From positions 18,212 to 82,211 of the forward strand of contig CAZREW010000013.1 of NCBI GenBank assembly GCA_964599375.1: 64,000 bases of DNA. The letters run 5' to 3'. The translations under genes were made by a program, and so were the position numbers. The notes under the pieces are model-generated. The model did no database searches, had not been told where the DNA came from, and saw only the letters and a program-made list of their open reading frames with translations. This DNA comes from JAUWCL01 sp964599375 (GTDB lineage: Bacteria > Krumholzibacteriota > Krumholzibacteriia > Krumholzibacteriales > Krumholzibacteriaceae). Shown piece by piece: positions 17,470 to 26,073 of this stretch (its first letter is position 1; each line of letters opens with the position of its first letter).

Positions 17470-18402
17470 ATGACAGACAAGACATTGAAGAGATACCTGA
17501 TCCATCTCGGAATCGAGAAAGGAGTCTCGGAAGCGACCCTGCGGGCTTACGAGGGGGACGTCCTGCAGTTCTTCGAATATCTCAGGGGATCCGGGGGAAG
17601 CGACGATCCAGCCTCTACAGCCCCATCGCATATAAAAAGCTGGCTGGGTTATCTTTCGAGAGGTGGCTATACGGCCCGGAGCATATCGAGAAAAGTAGCG
17701 TCGCTGCGGAGCTTCTTCGGATGGCTCACAAGACACGGCGAGATCGAAAGGGACCCGACACTGGGCATCTCCACCCCCAAGAAGGGACAGGATCTACCCA
17801 TCTTCGCGGGCAGGGAGGCTGTCAGCAGGATGATGCAACTCCCGCTCTGCGATACGAGGAAGGGTATCCGTGACAGAGCCGTCCTCGAGCTCCTTTACGG
17901 CACCGGAATGCGCCTGGCGGAACTTGTCGACTGCACCGTTTCGAGGTGCGACTTCACAAAAGGCACTATACGGGTCATCGGGAAGCGGGACAAGGAAAGG
18001 ATACTGCCTCTCAGCGGTGAAGCCGCGTCCGGTCTCGAAGCATGGATGAAGGAGATTTTCGGGGCGCCGGACGAGGCCTTCCGGGACAAGGCCCGTTACA
18101 CCTCCTTTTTCGCAGACAGGGCTGACTCGCCCCTCTTTCCCGGCAGGAACGGAAAAAGCATAAGCAGGCGTACCGTCCAGCGTATAGTCAGAAGATACCT
18201 CGAGCAAGTCGCTACCCTGACAAGGATGAGCCCTCACGTGATAAGGCATACATTCGCAACTCATCTTCTTGACGCAGGAGCAGATCTAAGAGCTGTCCAG
18301 GAACTTCTCGGGCACGTAAACCTGACTACGACCCAGATATACACTCATGTGACCATGGAAAGGCTCCGGGAGATATTCGACCGGTCCCATCCCAGGGCGT
18401 GA
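17470..18402 (+). CDS. xerC: Tyrosine recombinase XerC
   Basis: A 310-residue site-specific tyrosine recombinase, expected to resolve chromosome dimers at dif with XerD. The N-terminal SAM-like core-binding domain covers about 1-95. The catalytic domain contains Arg in GTGMRLAEL, HVIRHTFATHLL, the LLGHVNLTTTQIYTHV block and its nucleophile Tyr. The ATG at 17470 is chosen because MTDKTLKRYL matches the usual XerC length; the frame is open to 17398 inside trmFO, and no strong Shine-Dalgarno is visible. A TTGATG / TAATAT pair just upstream could be a weak promoter giving a very short leader. Named XerC rather than XerD from the neighbours trmFO and hslVU; a second Xer at 31820 is the likely partner. 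Confidence 0.88.
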   Translation: MTDKTLKRYLIHLGIEKGVSEATLRAYEGDVLQFFEYLRGSGGSDDPASTAPSHIKSWLGYLSRGGYTARSISRKVASLRSFFGWLTRHGEIERDPTLGISTPKKGQDLPIFAGREAVSRMMQLPLCDTRKGIRDRAVLELLYGTGMRLAELVDCTVSRCDFTKGTIRVIGKRDKERILPLSGEAASGLEAWMKEIFGAPDEAFRDKARYTSFFADRADSPLFPGRNGKSISRRTVQRIVRRYLEQVATLTRMSPHVIRHTFATHLLDAGADLRAVQELLGHVNLTTTQIYTHVTMERLREIFDRSHPRA

Positions 18403-18423
18403 CGGGACAGGCGTCTGAAAGGT

Positions 18424-18451
18424 TTGAATATGGCTGCTCGGCGATTATATT
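18424..18451 (+). promoter_or_regulatory. Putative sigma-70 promoter of hslVU
   Basis: TTGAAT and TATATT are separated by 16 bases and lie 30 bases upstream of the hslV ATG, in the 78-base gap after xerC. The predicted start is near 18458, leaving a leader that includes the GGAGGA ribosome-binding site. Four and five of six positions match consensus. hslVU may therefore be driven separately from xerC. Confidence 0.5.
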
Positions 18452-18480
18452 GATGGTCTGATACCTATACGGAGGACGAT

Positions 18481-19008
18481 ATGTTCAGGGGAACTACGAT
18501 AATCGGAGTCACAACAGGAAGCGGGGCGGCACTTGGAGGAGATGGCCAGGTAACGTTCGGGGAAACCGTGGTAAAGCACGGCGCCAGGAAGATAAGAAGC
18601 CTCAGGGAGGGAAAGGTCCTGGCTGGATTCGCCGGGAGCACCGCCGATGCCATGACGCTCTTTTCAAAATTCGAAGGCAAACTCGACGAACACGCCGGCA
18701 ATATCGTCAAGGGCGCGGTCGAGCTTGCCAGGGAATGGCGCAGCGACAAGGTCCTTCGCCATCTCGAGGCGCTGCTGGCTGTGGTGAGCAGGGAGCACTG
18801 CCTCATAATATCGGGCAAAGGCGACGTCGTAGAGCCTGATGACGGTATTGTCGCGATAGGGTCCGGCGGTCCGTACGCCCTTGCGGCCGCAAGGGCTTTC
18901 ATCGCCAGCGGCAGGGATGACGCGGCAGGCATCGTCAAGGGGGCTCTGGAGATAGCCTCGCGGATCTGCATATATACCAACGACCAAATAACGGTCGAAT
19001 CGATTTGA
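18481..19008 (+). CDS. hslV: ATP-dependent protease peptidase subunit HslV
   Basis: HslV is the proteasome-like N-terminal threonine protease that pairs with HslU to degrade damaged proteins. The 175-residue protein begins MFRGTTIIGV, so removal of four residues would expose Thr5 as the catalytic N-terminus, as in HslV forms with a short propeptide. GGDGQVTFG and HGARKIRSL are family motifs, and size is typical. CGGAGGACG provides a good Shine-Dalgarno. hslU follows directly, and a likely promoter sits just upstream. Confidence 0.96.
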   Translation: MFRGTTIIGVTTGSGAALGGDGQVTFGETVVKHGARKIRSLREGKVLAGFAGSTADAMTLFSKFEGKLDEHAGNIVKGAVELAREWRSDKVLRHLEALLAVVSREHCLIISGKGDVVEPDDGIVAIGSGGPYALAAARAFIASGRDDAAGIVKGALEIASRICIYTNDQITVESI

Positions 19009-19022
19009 CCTTGAGGAACGTG

Positions 19023-20357
19023 ATGTACGAGCTAACACCGAGACAGATCGTAAGCGAGCTGGACAAATACATCATCGGACAGGACGATGCAAAGCGCTCT
19101 GTGGCTATCGCCCTGAGGAACAGATGGAGAAGAAAGAATGTGGAGGACGCGATCCGCGAGGAGATCCTGCCGAACAACATCATCATGATCGGTCCTACAG
19201 GAGTGGGGAAGACAGAGATAGCGAGAAGACTCGCAAGGCTTGCCCAGGCTCCGTTCATAAAGGTCGAGGCGACAAAGTTCACTGAAGTCGGGTACGTCGG
19301 ACGGGATGTCGAATCGATGATAAGGGACCTCGTGGAGATCGGCATCAATATGGAGAAGGAGAAGGTCTATGAGGAAGTGGCGGACAGGGCCACCCGGCTC
19401 GCTTCCGACCGGCTTCTCGACCTTCTTCTGCCCCCGGCCCCCCGGGAGGGTACGGATTCTCCTGAAGTCGAGGAGAGAAGACAGCGTACCAGGGAGAAGC
19501 TGAAGAAAAAACTCGATGAAGGAGCGCTCGATACCAGGGAAGTCACGGTCGAGACAGTCGAGAGGCCTTCGAACTGGATAGAGATAATCTCCGGTTCCGG
19601 GCTCGAGGAGATGGGAGTCAAACTGCCAGAAAACCTCGGAAACATGATGCCGAGGAAAAAGGGAAGGCGGGTGACCGTCGAAGAAGCCAGGAAGATCCTT
19701 CTCGCGGAGGAAAAGGAGAAGCTTGTCGATCAGGATAAGGTGACTTCGAGAGCGCTTAAAGCGGTTGAAGAGACGGGGATAGTCTTTATCGACGAGATAG
19801 ACAAGATCGCCGCTACGGGACCCAAGCACGGACCGGACGTGTCGAGAGAGGGTGTGCAGAGGGATATCCTGCCGATAGTCGAAGGTTCTTCCGTAAACAC
19901 AAAGTATGGGGTCGTAAAGACGGACCACATCCTTTTCATCGCGGCGGGAGCATTCCATATGTCGAAACCATCAGACCTGGTCCCCGAGCTGCAGGGCCGC
20001 TTCCCTATACGGGTCGAACTCGACTCGCTCACTGCCTCAGATTTCGAAAGGATACTGCTGGAGCCGGAAAACGCTCTCCTGAAGCAGTACACAGCGATCA
20101 TCCAGACTGAAGGATGCAGGGTCAGATTCACTGATGAAGCGGTAAAGGAGATCGCGCGCGTCGCTTTCCTCGTCAACCAGAAGATGGAGAACATAGGGGC
20201 CCGCAGGCTGCACACGGTGATGACGACCCTTCTCGAAGATATACTCTTTGATCTTCCGGACTCTGGAATCGCCGATATCAGGATCGACGAGAAGACAGTG
20301 AAAGACAAGCTGGAAAAGATAATAGAGGACGAGGATCTCGCCAGATATATATTGTAG
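19023..20357 (+). CDS. hslU: ATP-dependent protease ATPase subunit HslU
   Basis: HslU is the AAA+ unfoldase of the HslVU protease. The 444-residue protein has MYELTPRQIVSELDKYIIGQ at the start, Walker A GPTGVGKTEIARR (about residue 56), an inserted I-domain (about 110-230), Walker B IVFIDEIDKIA and the sensor region. It ends with EDLARYIL, matching the tail that inserts into HslV to activate it. The ATG at 19023 is preceded by TTGAGGAACG; a TTG at 19005 is in frame but overlaps the hslV stop and lacks conservation. The family is usually about 440-470 residues. Confidence 0.96.
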   Translation: MYELTPRQIVSELDKYIIGQDDAKRSVAIALRNRWRRKNVEDAIREEILPNNIIMIGPTGVGKTEIARRLARLAQAPFIKVEATKFTEVGYVGRDVESMIRDLVEIGINMEKEKVYEEVADRATRLASDRLLDLLLPPAPREGTDSPEVEERRQRTREKLKKKLDEGALDTREVTVETVERPSNWIEIISGSGLEEMGVKLPENLGNMMPRKKGRRVTVEEARKILLAEEKEKLVDQDKVTSRALKAVEETGIVFIDEIDKIAATGPKHGPDVSREGVQRDILPIVEGSSVNTKYGVVKTDHILFIAAGAFHMSKPSDLVPELQGRFPIRVELDSLTASDFERILLEPENALLKQYTAIIQTEGCRVRFTDEAVKEIARVAFLVNQKMENIGARRLHTVMTTLLEDILFDLPDSGIADIRIDEKTVKDKLEKIIEDEDLARYIL

Positions 20358-20369
20358 GAAGGAGAATTC

Positions 20370-21290
20370 ATGGAACTCGGGAAGAAGGATTTTCTGCGTA
20401 TCACGGACTTCACAAGAGAAGAACTCCAGGGAATCCTCGATCTCGCCATCAGGCAGAAGCCTCTCGCTCGTAATTTCACTCTGGAACATTCTCACCCTGG
20501 CCGCGTTCTAGGCTGTATTTTTCACAAGCCGAGCCTGCGGACGAGGATCAGCTTCGAAGTGGCTATCAGGCAGCTGGGCGGCTCAAGCCTGTACATCACC
20601 GACAGGGAGATCGGCATCGGCAGCCGGGAAGCGCCTAAGGACGTCGCCGAAGTCCTGTCAAGGTATGTCGACGGGATCATGATCCGCACCTTCGACCAGA
20701 GGATGGTCGAGGAACTGGCCTCGAATGCGTCCGTTCCAGTAATCAACGGCCTGACAGACCTTCTGCATCCGTGCCAGATCATGGGCGATATGCAGACGAT
20801 AATAGAGCACCGGGGACCGATGGAGGGAAAGAAGCTCGTTTTCATAGGCGATGGAAACAATGTGGCAAGAAGCTGGCTGAACGCGGCGTCGAGGTTCCCG
20901 TTCAAGTTCGTACTGACCTCTCCGGCGGGATATCAGATATCCGACAAGTATGTCGAAGAAGTTCGGAAGGCTGGAGATCCCGATTACGCATGGATAGAAG
21001 ACCCGAAGGAAGCTGTTCTTGGAGCCGATGTGGTCTATTCCGATGTATGGGCCAGCATGGGGCAGGAAGCGGAAAAGGCCGAGCGGCTGAGGATCTTCAG
21101 GCCCTACCAAGTCAACGAGGAACTGATGGCCCTGGCTACGAAAGACGCCGTTTTCATGCACTGCCTCCCGGCTCACAGGGGAGAAGAAGTGACAGACGCG
21201 GTCATCGACGGAAAGAACTCGATCGTATTCGATGAAGCAGAGAACCGGCTGCACATCCAGCGGGCCATAATCGCACTTCTGCTTAAGTGA
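20370..21290 (+). CDS. argF: Ornithine carbamoyltransferase
   Basis: ArgF makes citrulline from ornithine and carbamoyl phosphate in arginine synthesis. The 306-residue protein shows the carbamoyl-phosphate site as KPSLRTRISFEVA, with Leu where most enzymes have Thr (STRTR). The conserved HPCQIMGDMQT, and the ornithine-specific HCLPAHRGEEV with its Cys, are present. The SLRTR form also occurs in acetyl- or succinyl-ornithine enzymes, but the flanking sequence and the HCLPAHRG motif favour ornithine. It begins 12 bases after hslU with an AGGAAGGAG ribosome-binding site. No other arg gene is in the window. Confidence 0.9.
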   Translation: MELGKKDFLRITDFTREELQGILDLAIRQKPLARNFTLEHSHPGRVLGCIFHKPSLRTRISFEVAIRQLGGSSLYITDREIGIGSREAPKDVAEVLSRYVDGIMIRTFDQRMVEELASNASVPVINGLTDLLHPCQIMGDMQTIIEHRGPMEGKKLVFIGDGNNVARSWLNAASRFPFKFVLTSPAGYQISDKYVEEVRKAGDPDYAWIEDPKEAVLGADVVYSDVWASMGQEAEKAERLRIFRPYQVNEELMALATKDAVFMHCLPAHRGEEVTDAVIDGKNSIVFDEAENRLHIQRAIIALLLK

Positions 21291-21305
21291 CACGGGGGTG
21301 TGGAA

Positions 21306-22376
21306 TTGAACAAGGCCCTGTTACTGGTGATTGCGCTCACGCTTGTCTCCTGTGCGGTCATGGAGGCTCCCTCCGGAGGACCGAAGGACGAGACCCCGCC
21401 CAAGCCGACCGGGATACTGCCGGTCCCGGGTAGCGTGGGGGTCGACAGGGCCTCTTCGATACGGATTTCATTCTCCGAGAAGATAGACGGGGACAGCTTC
21501 AAGAATCTCGTACAGGTCTACCCTCCGCTCGAATTCGAAAGGATAGGAGCGAAGGGCGAGATATTTGAGATCAAGTTCCGCGACGAACTACCTGAGACGA
21601 CTATCTGCGTCGTGATCAGGAAAGGGTATGAGGATTATCATGGCGTTAAGGGGATCCGGCCGATCGCTTTCTGCTTCTCGACCGCCGATTCGCTGGATAA
21701 AGGGAAGATCTCCGGACGGATACTTTTCAAGATGTCGCCTGATTCGACGGGACTCGCTGAACTGACGGCTGTCTCGGCGGTCGATTCCACAGGCGACGTT
21801 ACACATGCTCCGGCGTCGAGATTAGCATTCTGCGGCAGGGACGGATCGTTCGACTTTGAAGCGCTTCCGACCGACGGAACAATGTTCAGGCTCTGGGCCT
21901 TTACCGACAGGAACGGGGACCTCCGCTTCTCGCCCGGGGATGAATTCTCGGGGATCCTTGAAGACTCACTCGCCCTCACTTCGGAATCACCGACTATATC
22001 CGGGCTTCAGATCAACATCATCGATCCGAACGAGCCGGGAAAGATCGAAGGAGTGATCTACGATCTAACGGACCTGGGCGTGCCTCCGACTGCAAGGTTC
22101 GAGCCAGCCTTCGAAGAAGGCTCCCCTATGGTCATCAGGGCCGATACAACCGGACAGTACAGAGTACCAGCCATCCCGCCGGGCGCTTATGTCTTCACGG
22201 CGTTCATAGACATTCTCCCTGACAGCCTCCAAGGATACTTCCCCGATCCGTCAGATTCGACGAGGATGCTTCCGGAACCGTTCGCCGCCTATCCGGATAC
22301 TGTGATCGTACCGCCCGGGGCGCTGATTACACTCGATCCTCTATATATAAAGAAGGAGCCGAAGAGAGATGAGTGA
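21306..22376 (+). CDS. Lipoprotein with Ig-like (Big_5) domain
   Basis: A 356-residue predicted lipoprotein: positively charged start, hydrophobic stretch and lipobox LVSC with Cys16. After the Cys comes APSGGPKDETPPKP, a signature of FCB-group lipoproteins with a Big_5 domain (about residues 30-125: GVDRASSIRISFSEKID). The rest (about 130-340) is beta-rich, with Pro/Asp-rich segments of the carboxypeptidase-regulatory type (FDFEALPTDGTMFRLWAFTD, YRVPAIPPGAYVFTAFID). TTG 21306 is chosen because GGGGG lies 7 bases upstream; GTG 21300 is the alternative. It overlaps dapF by 8 bases. Function is unknown; a cell-surface or periplasmic structural role is a guess. Confidence 0.8.
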   Translation: MNKALLLVIALTLVSCAVMEAPSGGPKDETPPKPTGILPVPGSVGVDRASSIRISFSEKIDGDSFKNLVQVYPPLEFERIGAKGEIFEIKFRDELPETTICVVIRKGYEDYHGVKGIRPIAFCFSTADSLDKGKISGRILFKMSPDSTGLAELTAVSAVDSTGDVTHAPASRLAFCGRDGSFDFEALPTDGTMFRLWAFTDRNGDLRFSPGDEFSGILEDSLALTSESPTISGLQINIIDPNEPGKIEGVIYDLTDLGVPPTARFEPAFEEGSPMVIRADTTGQYRVPAIPPGAYVFTAFIDILPDSLQGYFPDPSDSTRMLPEPFAAYPDTVIVPPGALITLDPLYIKKEPKRDE

Positions 22377-23193
22377 TCTTGAATTCACCAAGATGCACGG
22401 GGCCGGGAACGATTTCATAATGATTGATGATATGGCGCGCCTATTTGATGAAGATCCCGGTCTGATCTCGGCTCTCTGCGAGTCACACCGTGGCATCGGC
22501 GCGGATGGCATGATAATCCTTAGGCCGGCCGAAAGAGCCGACTTCGAGATGAGATACTTCAACAGCGACGGCAGCTGGGCGGAGATGTGCGGCAACGGAG
22601 CGCGATGCGCGGCCATGTTCGCGCTCGAGCGCGGCATAGCCGCGCGCAAGATGACCTTTTCGACAGGAGCTGGTCCGGTCTCGGCCGAGGTGCTCGGGGA
22701 CAGGGTGAAGATCGGCCTTGGCCCCGTGACCGGCCTCAGGCTGGGACTGGGACTTCCGGAAGGCGTTACGGCTGGATTCGCCGTAAGCGGCGTGCCACAC
22801 GCGGCGATATCGGTCGGCGATGCAAGGGACTGGGTCAGGGAGAGGTTCGTCAAGACAGCCAGGGCCGTCAGGTATGATCCGATCTTCGGGCCCGCGGGAA
22901 CGAACGTCAACATATTCACAGTCGGATCCGAGCATGGGCTCTTATACAGGACGTACGAGCGGGGAGTCGAGGATGAGACACTGGCCTGCGGTACGGGCGC
23001 GCTGGGCGTTTCTGTTATAGCGGCGCACATGGGACTCGTGTCTCCCCCTGTGACCTGCGAGACATCGGGCGGTGATCTGCTGGAGACCTTTTTCGAACTT
23101 ACGCCGGACGGCGCCAAGCTCTGTACTCTGACGGGGCCGGTCGATACAGCATTCAAAGGCAGCGCCGACACATCGTCGTATCTTTCCCGCTGA
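22369..23193 (+). CDS. dapF: Diaminopimelate epimerase
   Basis: DapF interconverts LL- and meso-diaminopimelate for lysine and peptidoglycan synthesis. The 274-residue protein carries the two-base Cys pair: Cys74 in MCGNGARC and Cys207 in LACGTGALG. It starts with FTKMHGAGNDFIMID, the typical N-terminus. Its ATG lies inside the end of the preceding lipoprotein gene. The C-terminal residues after GPVDTAFKG are slightly longer than usual. meso-DAP peptidoglycan fits a diderm. Confidence 0.96.
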   Translation: MSDLEFTKMHGAGNDFIMIDDMARLFDEDPGLISALCESHRGIGADGMIILRPAERADFEMRYFNSDGSWAEMCGNGARCAAMFALERGIAARKMTFSTGAGPVSAEVLGDRVKIGLGPVTGLRLGLGLPEGVTAGFAVSGVPHAAISVGDARDWVRERFVKTARAVRYDPIFGPAGTNVNIFTVGSEHGLLYRTYERGVEDETLACGTGALGVSVIAAHMGLVSPPVTCETSGGDLLETFFELTPDGAKLCTLTGPVDTAFKGSADTSSYLSR

Positions 23194-23271
23194 TATTCCG
23201 GCAATAATCCTTGATATCCTTCCATTTCGCCAGCAAATTACATATATGGGCACAAGGAAGGAATACCTGAG

Positions 23272-26073
23272 GTGAGACTGTCTCTTCCTGTCATAACATC
23301 AGCCGTGCTGATCCTGCTGACCACGGGCTCATCTGCCCAGTACCCATTCGGCAAGAACAAAATCACATACTACCCCAAGAAATGGAAGGTAATCGAGACC
23401 GCGCATTACGATATCTACTACTATGAAGAGGAGATAGAGATAGCCGAGTTCGTAACCGCGATGGCCGAAGACATCTACAAAGAGTACTCGGTATTCTTCG
23501 ATCTGGAATTCGAACGGCGTGTCCCTGTCGTACTCTATGGCACGCACCACGACTTCCAGGAGAACAACATCGTCCCGTACATCGTCTCAGAGGGCACTGG
23601 AGGGTTCACCGAATTCATCAAGGGAAGAGTAGCCGTTCCGTTTCTCGGATCCTACGCCGAAATGAAAGGCGTATTCAGGCATGAGATGGTACACGCATTC
23701 ATGCTGGAGAAACTCCGTGTGACGATGAGCGGGCGAAGGATGTTCAACTATTCACATCCTCCTTTATGGTTCACCGAGGGACTAGCTGAATTCCTCGCTC
23801 ACGGCGGGCCCGACTCTGAGGCCGATATGTTCATGCGGGACGCAGTGACAGACGGCAAGATCGTTCCACTCCAGGACCTCTGGAAGATAGAGGGCACTTA
23901 TCTCATGTACAAGGAGGGCGAGAGTGCCCTTCACTACATTGCGGTCGAATACGGAGACGCATCGATACGGCTCATCCTGGAGAATTGGTGGAAAGGTGAC
24001 AAATTCGACCTGGTCCTAGAAAAGACGATCGGTGTAACGGTCGATGAACTCGATGACGGCTGGATGGAGTACCTGAGGAAAAAGTTCTATCCTTCAGTGC
24101 TGAAGCAGAGAAGGATTAACGAGATCGCCGACGGCATGTACAGGCGGGAAAAATGGTCGTTCGAGAACCACCCAGTGTGCGTCAGGGGAGAGGATGGACA
24201 GGACCGGATATTCTGTCTCGGATTCGGCCTCGGATCGGTCGACCTCCTCGAACTGAAACCAGACGGCAGAAAAGGATGGAAGAGGAGCACCGTCATCGAA
24301 GGGGGTCGAAACAACACCTTCGAATCTATTCCTCTCCTGAGGAGCAGAGTCTCGTCAAAGGGAGATACCCTTGTCTTTGTCTCCAAATCGGGAGCAGGAG
24401 ACGTCATATACCTGCTGGATGTGACAAAAAAAAGAGTACTCAGAAAGATCCGTTACGCTGAGACCAAGATGATAAACTCCCCGGCTCTCTCCAGTGACGG
24501 CAGACGCGTGGCGTTTTCGGGGATAGACAACAGCGGGCGGACGGATATCTTCATATATGATCTCGACAGTTGCGAATTCAGAAGGCTTACCGAGGACTAT
24601 TACGAGGACAATCATCCGGACTGGCACCCCGGAGGGGACAGGATCGTCTTCACCTCGGACAGGTGCGGTGGAGAGCCGGGTAGATCCACCAGCCTGTTCA
24701 CCATAGACCCTGCCAGCATGCAGATGATCCAGCTCACGAGCGGAAGCTGGAAGGATACAGATCCCCGCTACCTTCCAAGCGGGGATCTTCTGTTCTCCTC
24801 CGACAGGGCCGGCACATACGATATCTATATCATGTGGAAGAATGGACGGATATCGAAGCAGACCAATGTCCTGGGAGGAGCTTTCGCGCCTTCGCCCTGC
24901 AGTGACGGCGAGTCTTTCGTGACGGCGGTATACAGCGGAGGCACGTATCACGCGTACAGGGTCCGGATAGACAGTGATGCGCCGGGCATCCCCCAGGAAC
25001 ACGAAGTCTGCAGAGGATACGACTGGGAACCTGACCTCCCCGATTCAGGGCTCGCCTACGAGCAGAAGCAGTACCGACCCAAATTCGGCCTCGATCTCAT
25101 CGCTGCTACCTTCGCTGTCGACCCTGATTTCGGTTATATGGGCAACGGGGCACAACTCTTCTTCACGGATATGCTCGGCGACCATCAGATATCCCTGCTT
25201 TTCGGCACATCCTCGAATGATTTTTCCGATTTCATGGACAACATAAACATCGCGGTCACTTATTACAACCGAACCAGGCGGCTGAACTACGGATTCGGTG
25301 TCTTCAACCTGGCCAGCTATATCGGCTCTGTCTACGATGTCCTGAGGTTCGAGCGCAGATACGGGGTCATAGGCGGGATGAGCTATCCGTTCTCCAGATT
25401 CATGCGTGTCGATTTTCAGACGATCTTCAAGAAGATGTCGAGGGACGACGACGTGACGGCGCTGGGCATCTTTCACGGCGAGACAAACATGGTCACCAAT
25501 TTCATCTCGCTGACCAGGGACAACATCCTGTGGGGGATCGGCGGCCCGGTCACCGGTCACAGGGCCAACCTCTCGCTGGGCAGGTCCTGGGATCTCGATG
25601 GGAGCCGCTATGAACTGACGACAGCGATCTTTGATCTTAGATTCTATGTCAATCTCGGTGCACGCGTCGTCCTGGCCCAACGGTTCGTTTCAAGAAACTC
25701 CTGGGGTAGCGACATCCAGCTGTTCTACCTTGGTGGATCCTGGGACCTGAGAGGATACGACTACCGTGCTTTCGCCGGGAAGAAGATGATGCTGTACAAC
25801 GCTGAGATCAGATTCCCTCTTCTCGACAGACTGCTGATCGACTTCCCGGTAGGACATATCGATTTCCCGATGTTCAGGGGAGCGCTTTTCCTGGACGCGG
25901 GAACCGTAAGCGGATTCATATACGATCCCGGGTGGATAGGCAGTATCGGGGTCGGTGTGGAGATGAATCTGGGTTACATGCCGGTGATGCGCATAAACTT
26001 CAGCCGCAGGACCGATTTCGACCGGATAGAAAACGGGACCAGGATAGATTTCTTCATCGGATATAACTTCTAG
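23272..26073 (+). CDS. Secreted metallopeptidase-like, TolB propeller and outer-membrane barrel protein
   Basis: A 933-residue mosaic. A signal peptide (residues 1 to about 24, ending SSAQ) precedes a gluzincin-like domain with HEMVH (His137, Glu138, His141) and WFTEGLAEF (Glu169), as in peptidase MA. Residues about 300-590 are TolB-like propeller repeats (PALSSDGRRVAFSGIDNSGR, DIFIYDLDS, HPDWHPGGDRIVFTSDR). Residues about 610-933 are beta-rich with barrel strands, and the end resembles the BamA/surface-antigen family (RGYDYRAF, GALFLDAGTVSGF, final FFIGYNF with terminal Phe). This implies an outer-membrane anchor with a periplasmic peptidase-like part. GTG start; AAGGAAGG upstream. Zinc binding and activity are inferred. 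It ends overlapping the minus-strand gene by CTAG. Confidence 0.8.
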   Translation: MRLSLPVITSAVLILLTTGSSAQYPFGKNKITYYPKKWKVIETAHYDIYYYEEEIEIAEFVTAMAEDIYKEYSVFFDLEFERRVPVVLYGTHHDFQENNIVPYIVSEGTGGFTEFIKGRVAVPFLGSYAEMKGVFRHEMVHAFMLEKLRVTMSGRRMFNYSHPPLWFTEGLAEFLAHGGPDSEADMFMRDAVTDGKIVPLQDLWKIEGTYLMYKEGESALHYIAVEYGDASIRLILENWWKGDKFDLVLEKTIGVTVDELDDGWMEYLRKKFYPSVLKQRRINEIADGMYRREKWSFENHPVCVRGEDGQDRIFCLGFGLGSVDLLELKPDGRKGWKRSTVIEGGRNNTFESIPLLRSRVSSKGDTLVFVSKSGAGDVIYLLDVTKKRVLRKIRYAETKMINSPALSSDGRRVAFSGIDNSGRTDIFIYDLDSCEFRRLTEDYYEDNHPDWHPGGDRIVFTSDRCGGEPGRSTSLFTIDPASMQMIQLTSGSWKDTDPRYLPSGDLLFSSDRAGTYDIYIMWKNGRISKQTNVLGGAFAPSPCSDGESFVTAVYSGGTYHAYRVRIDSDAPGIPQEHEVCRGYDWEPDLPDSGLAYEQKQYRPKFGLDLIAATFAVDPDFGYMGNGAQLFFTDMLGDHQISLLFGTSSNDFSDFMDNINIAVTYYNRTRRLNYGFGVFNLASYIGSVYDVLRFERRYGVIGGMSYPFSRFMRVDFQTIFKKMSRDDDVTALGIFHGETNMVTNFISLTRDNILWGIGGPVTGHRANLSLGRSWDLDGSRYELTTAIFDLRFYVNLGARVVLAQRFVSRNSWGSDIQLFYLGGSWDLRGYDYRAFAGKKMMLYNAEIRFPLLDRLLIDFPVGHIDFPMFRGALFLDAGTVSGFIYDPGWIGSIGVGVEMNLGYMPVMRINFSRRTDFDRIENGTRIDFFIGYNF

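Noticed and set aside
18481..18492. Apparent loss of the N-terminal Thr in HslV
   Set aside because: MFRG before TTIIGV is a short propeptide as in other HslV proteins; the catalytic Thr is present.
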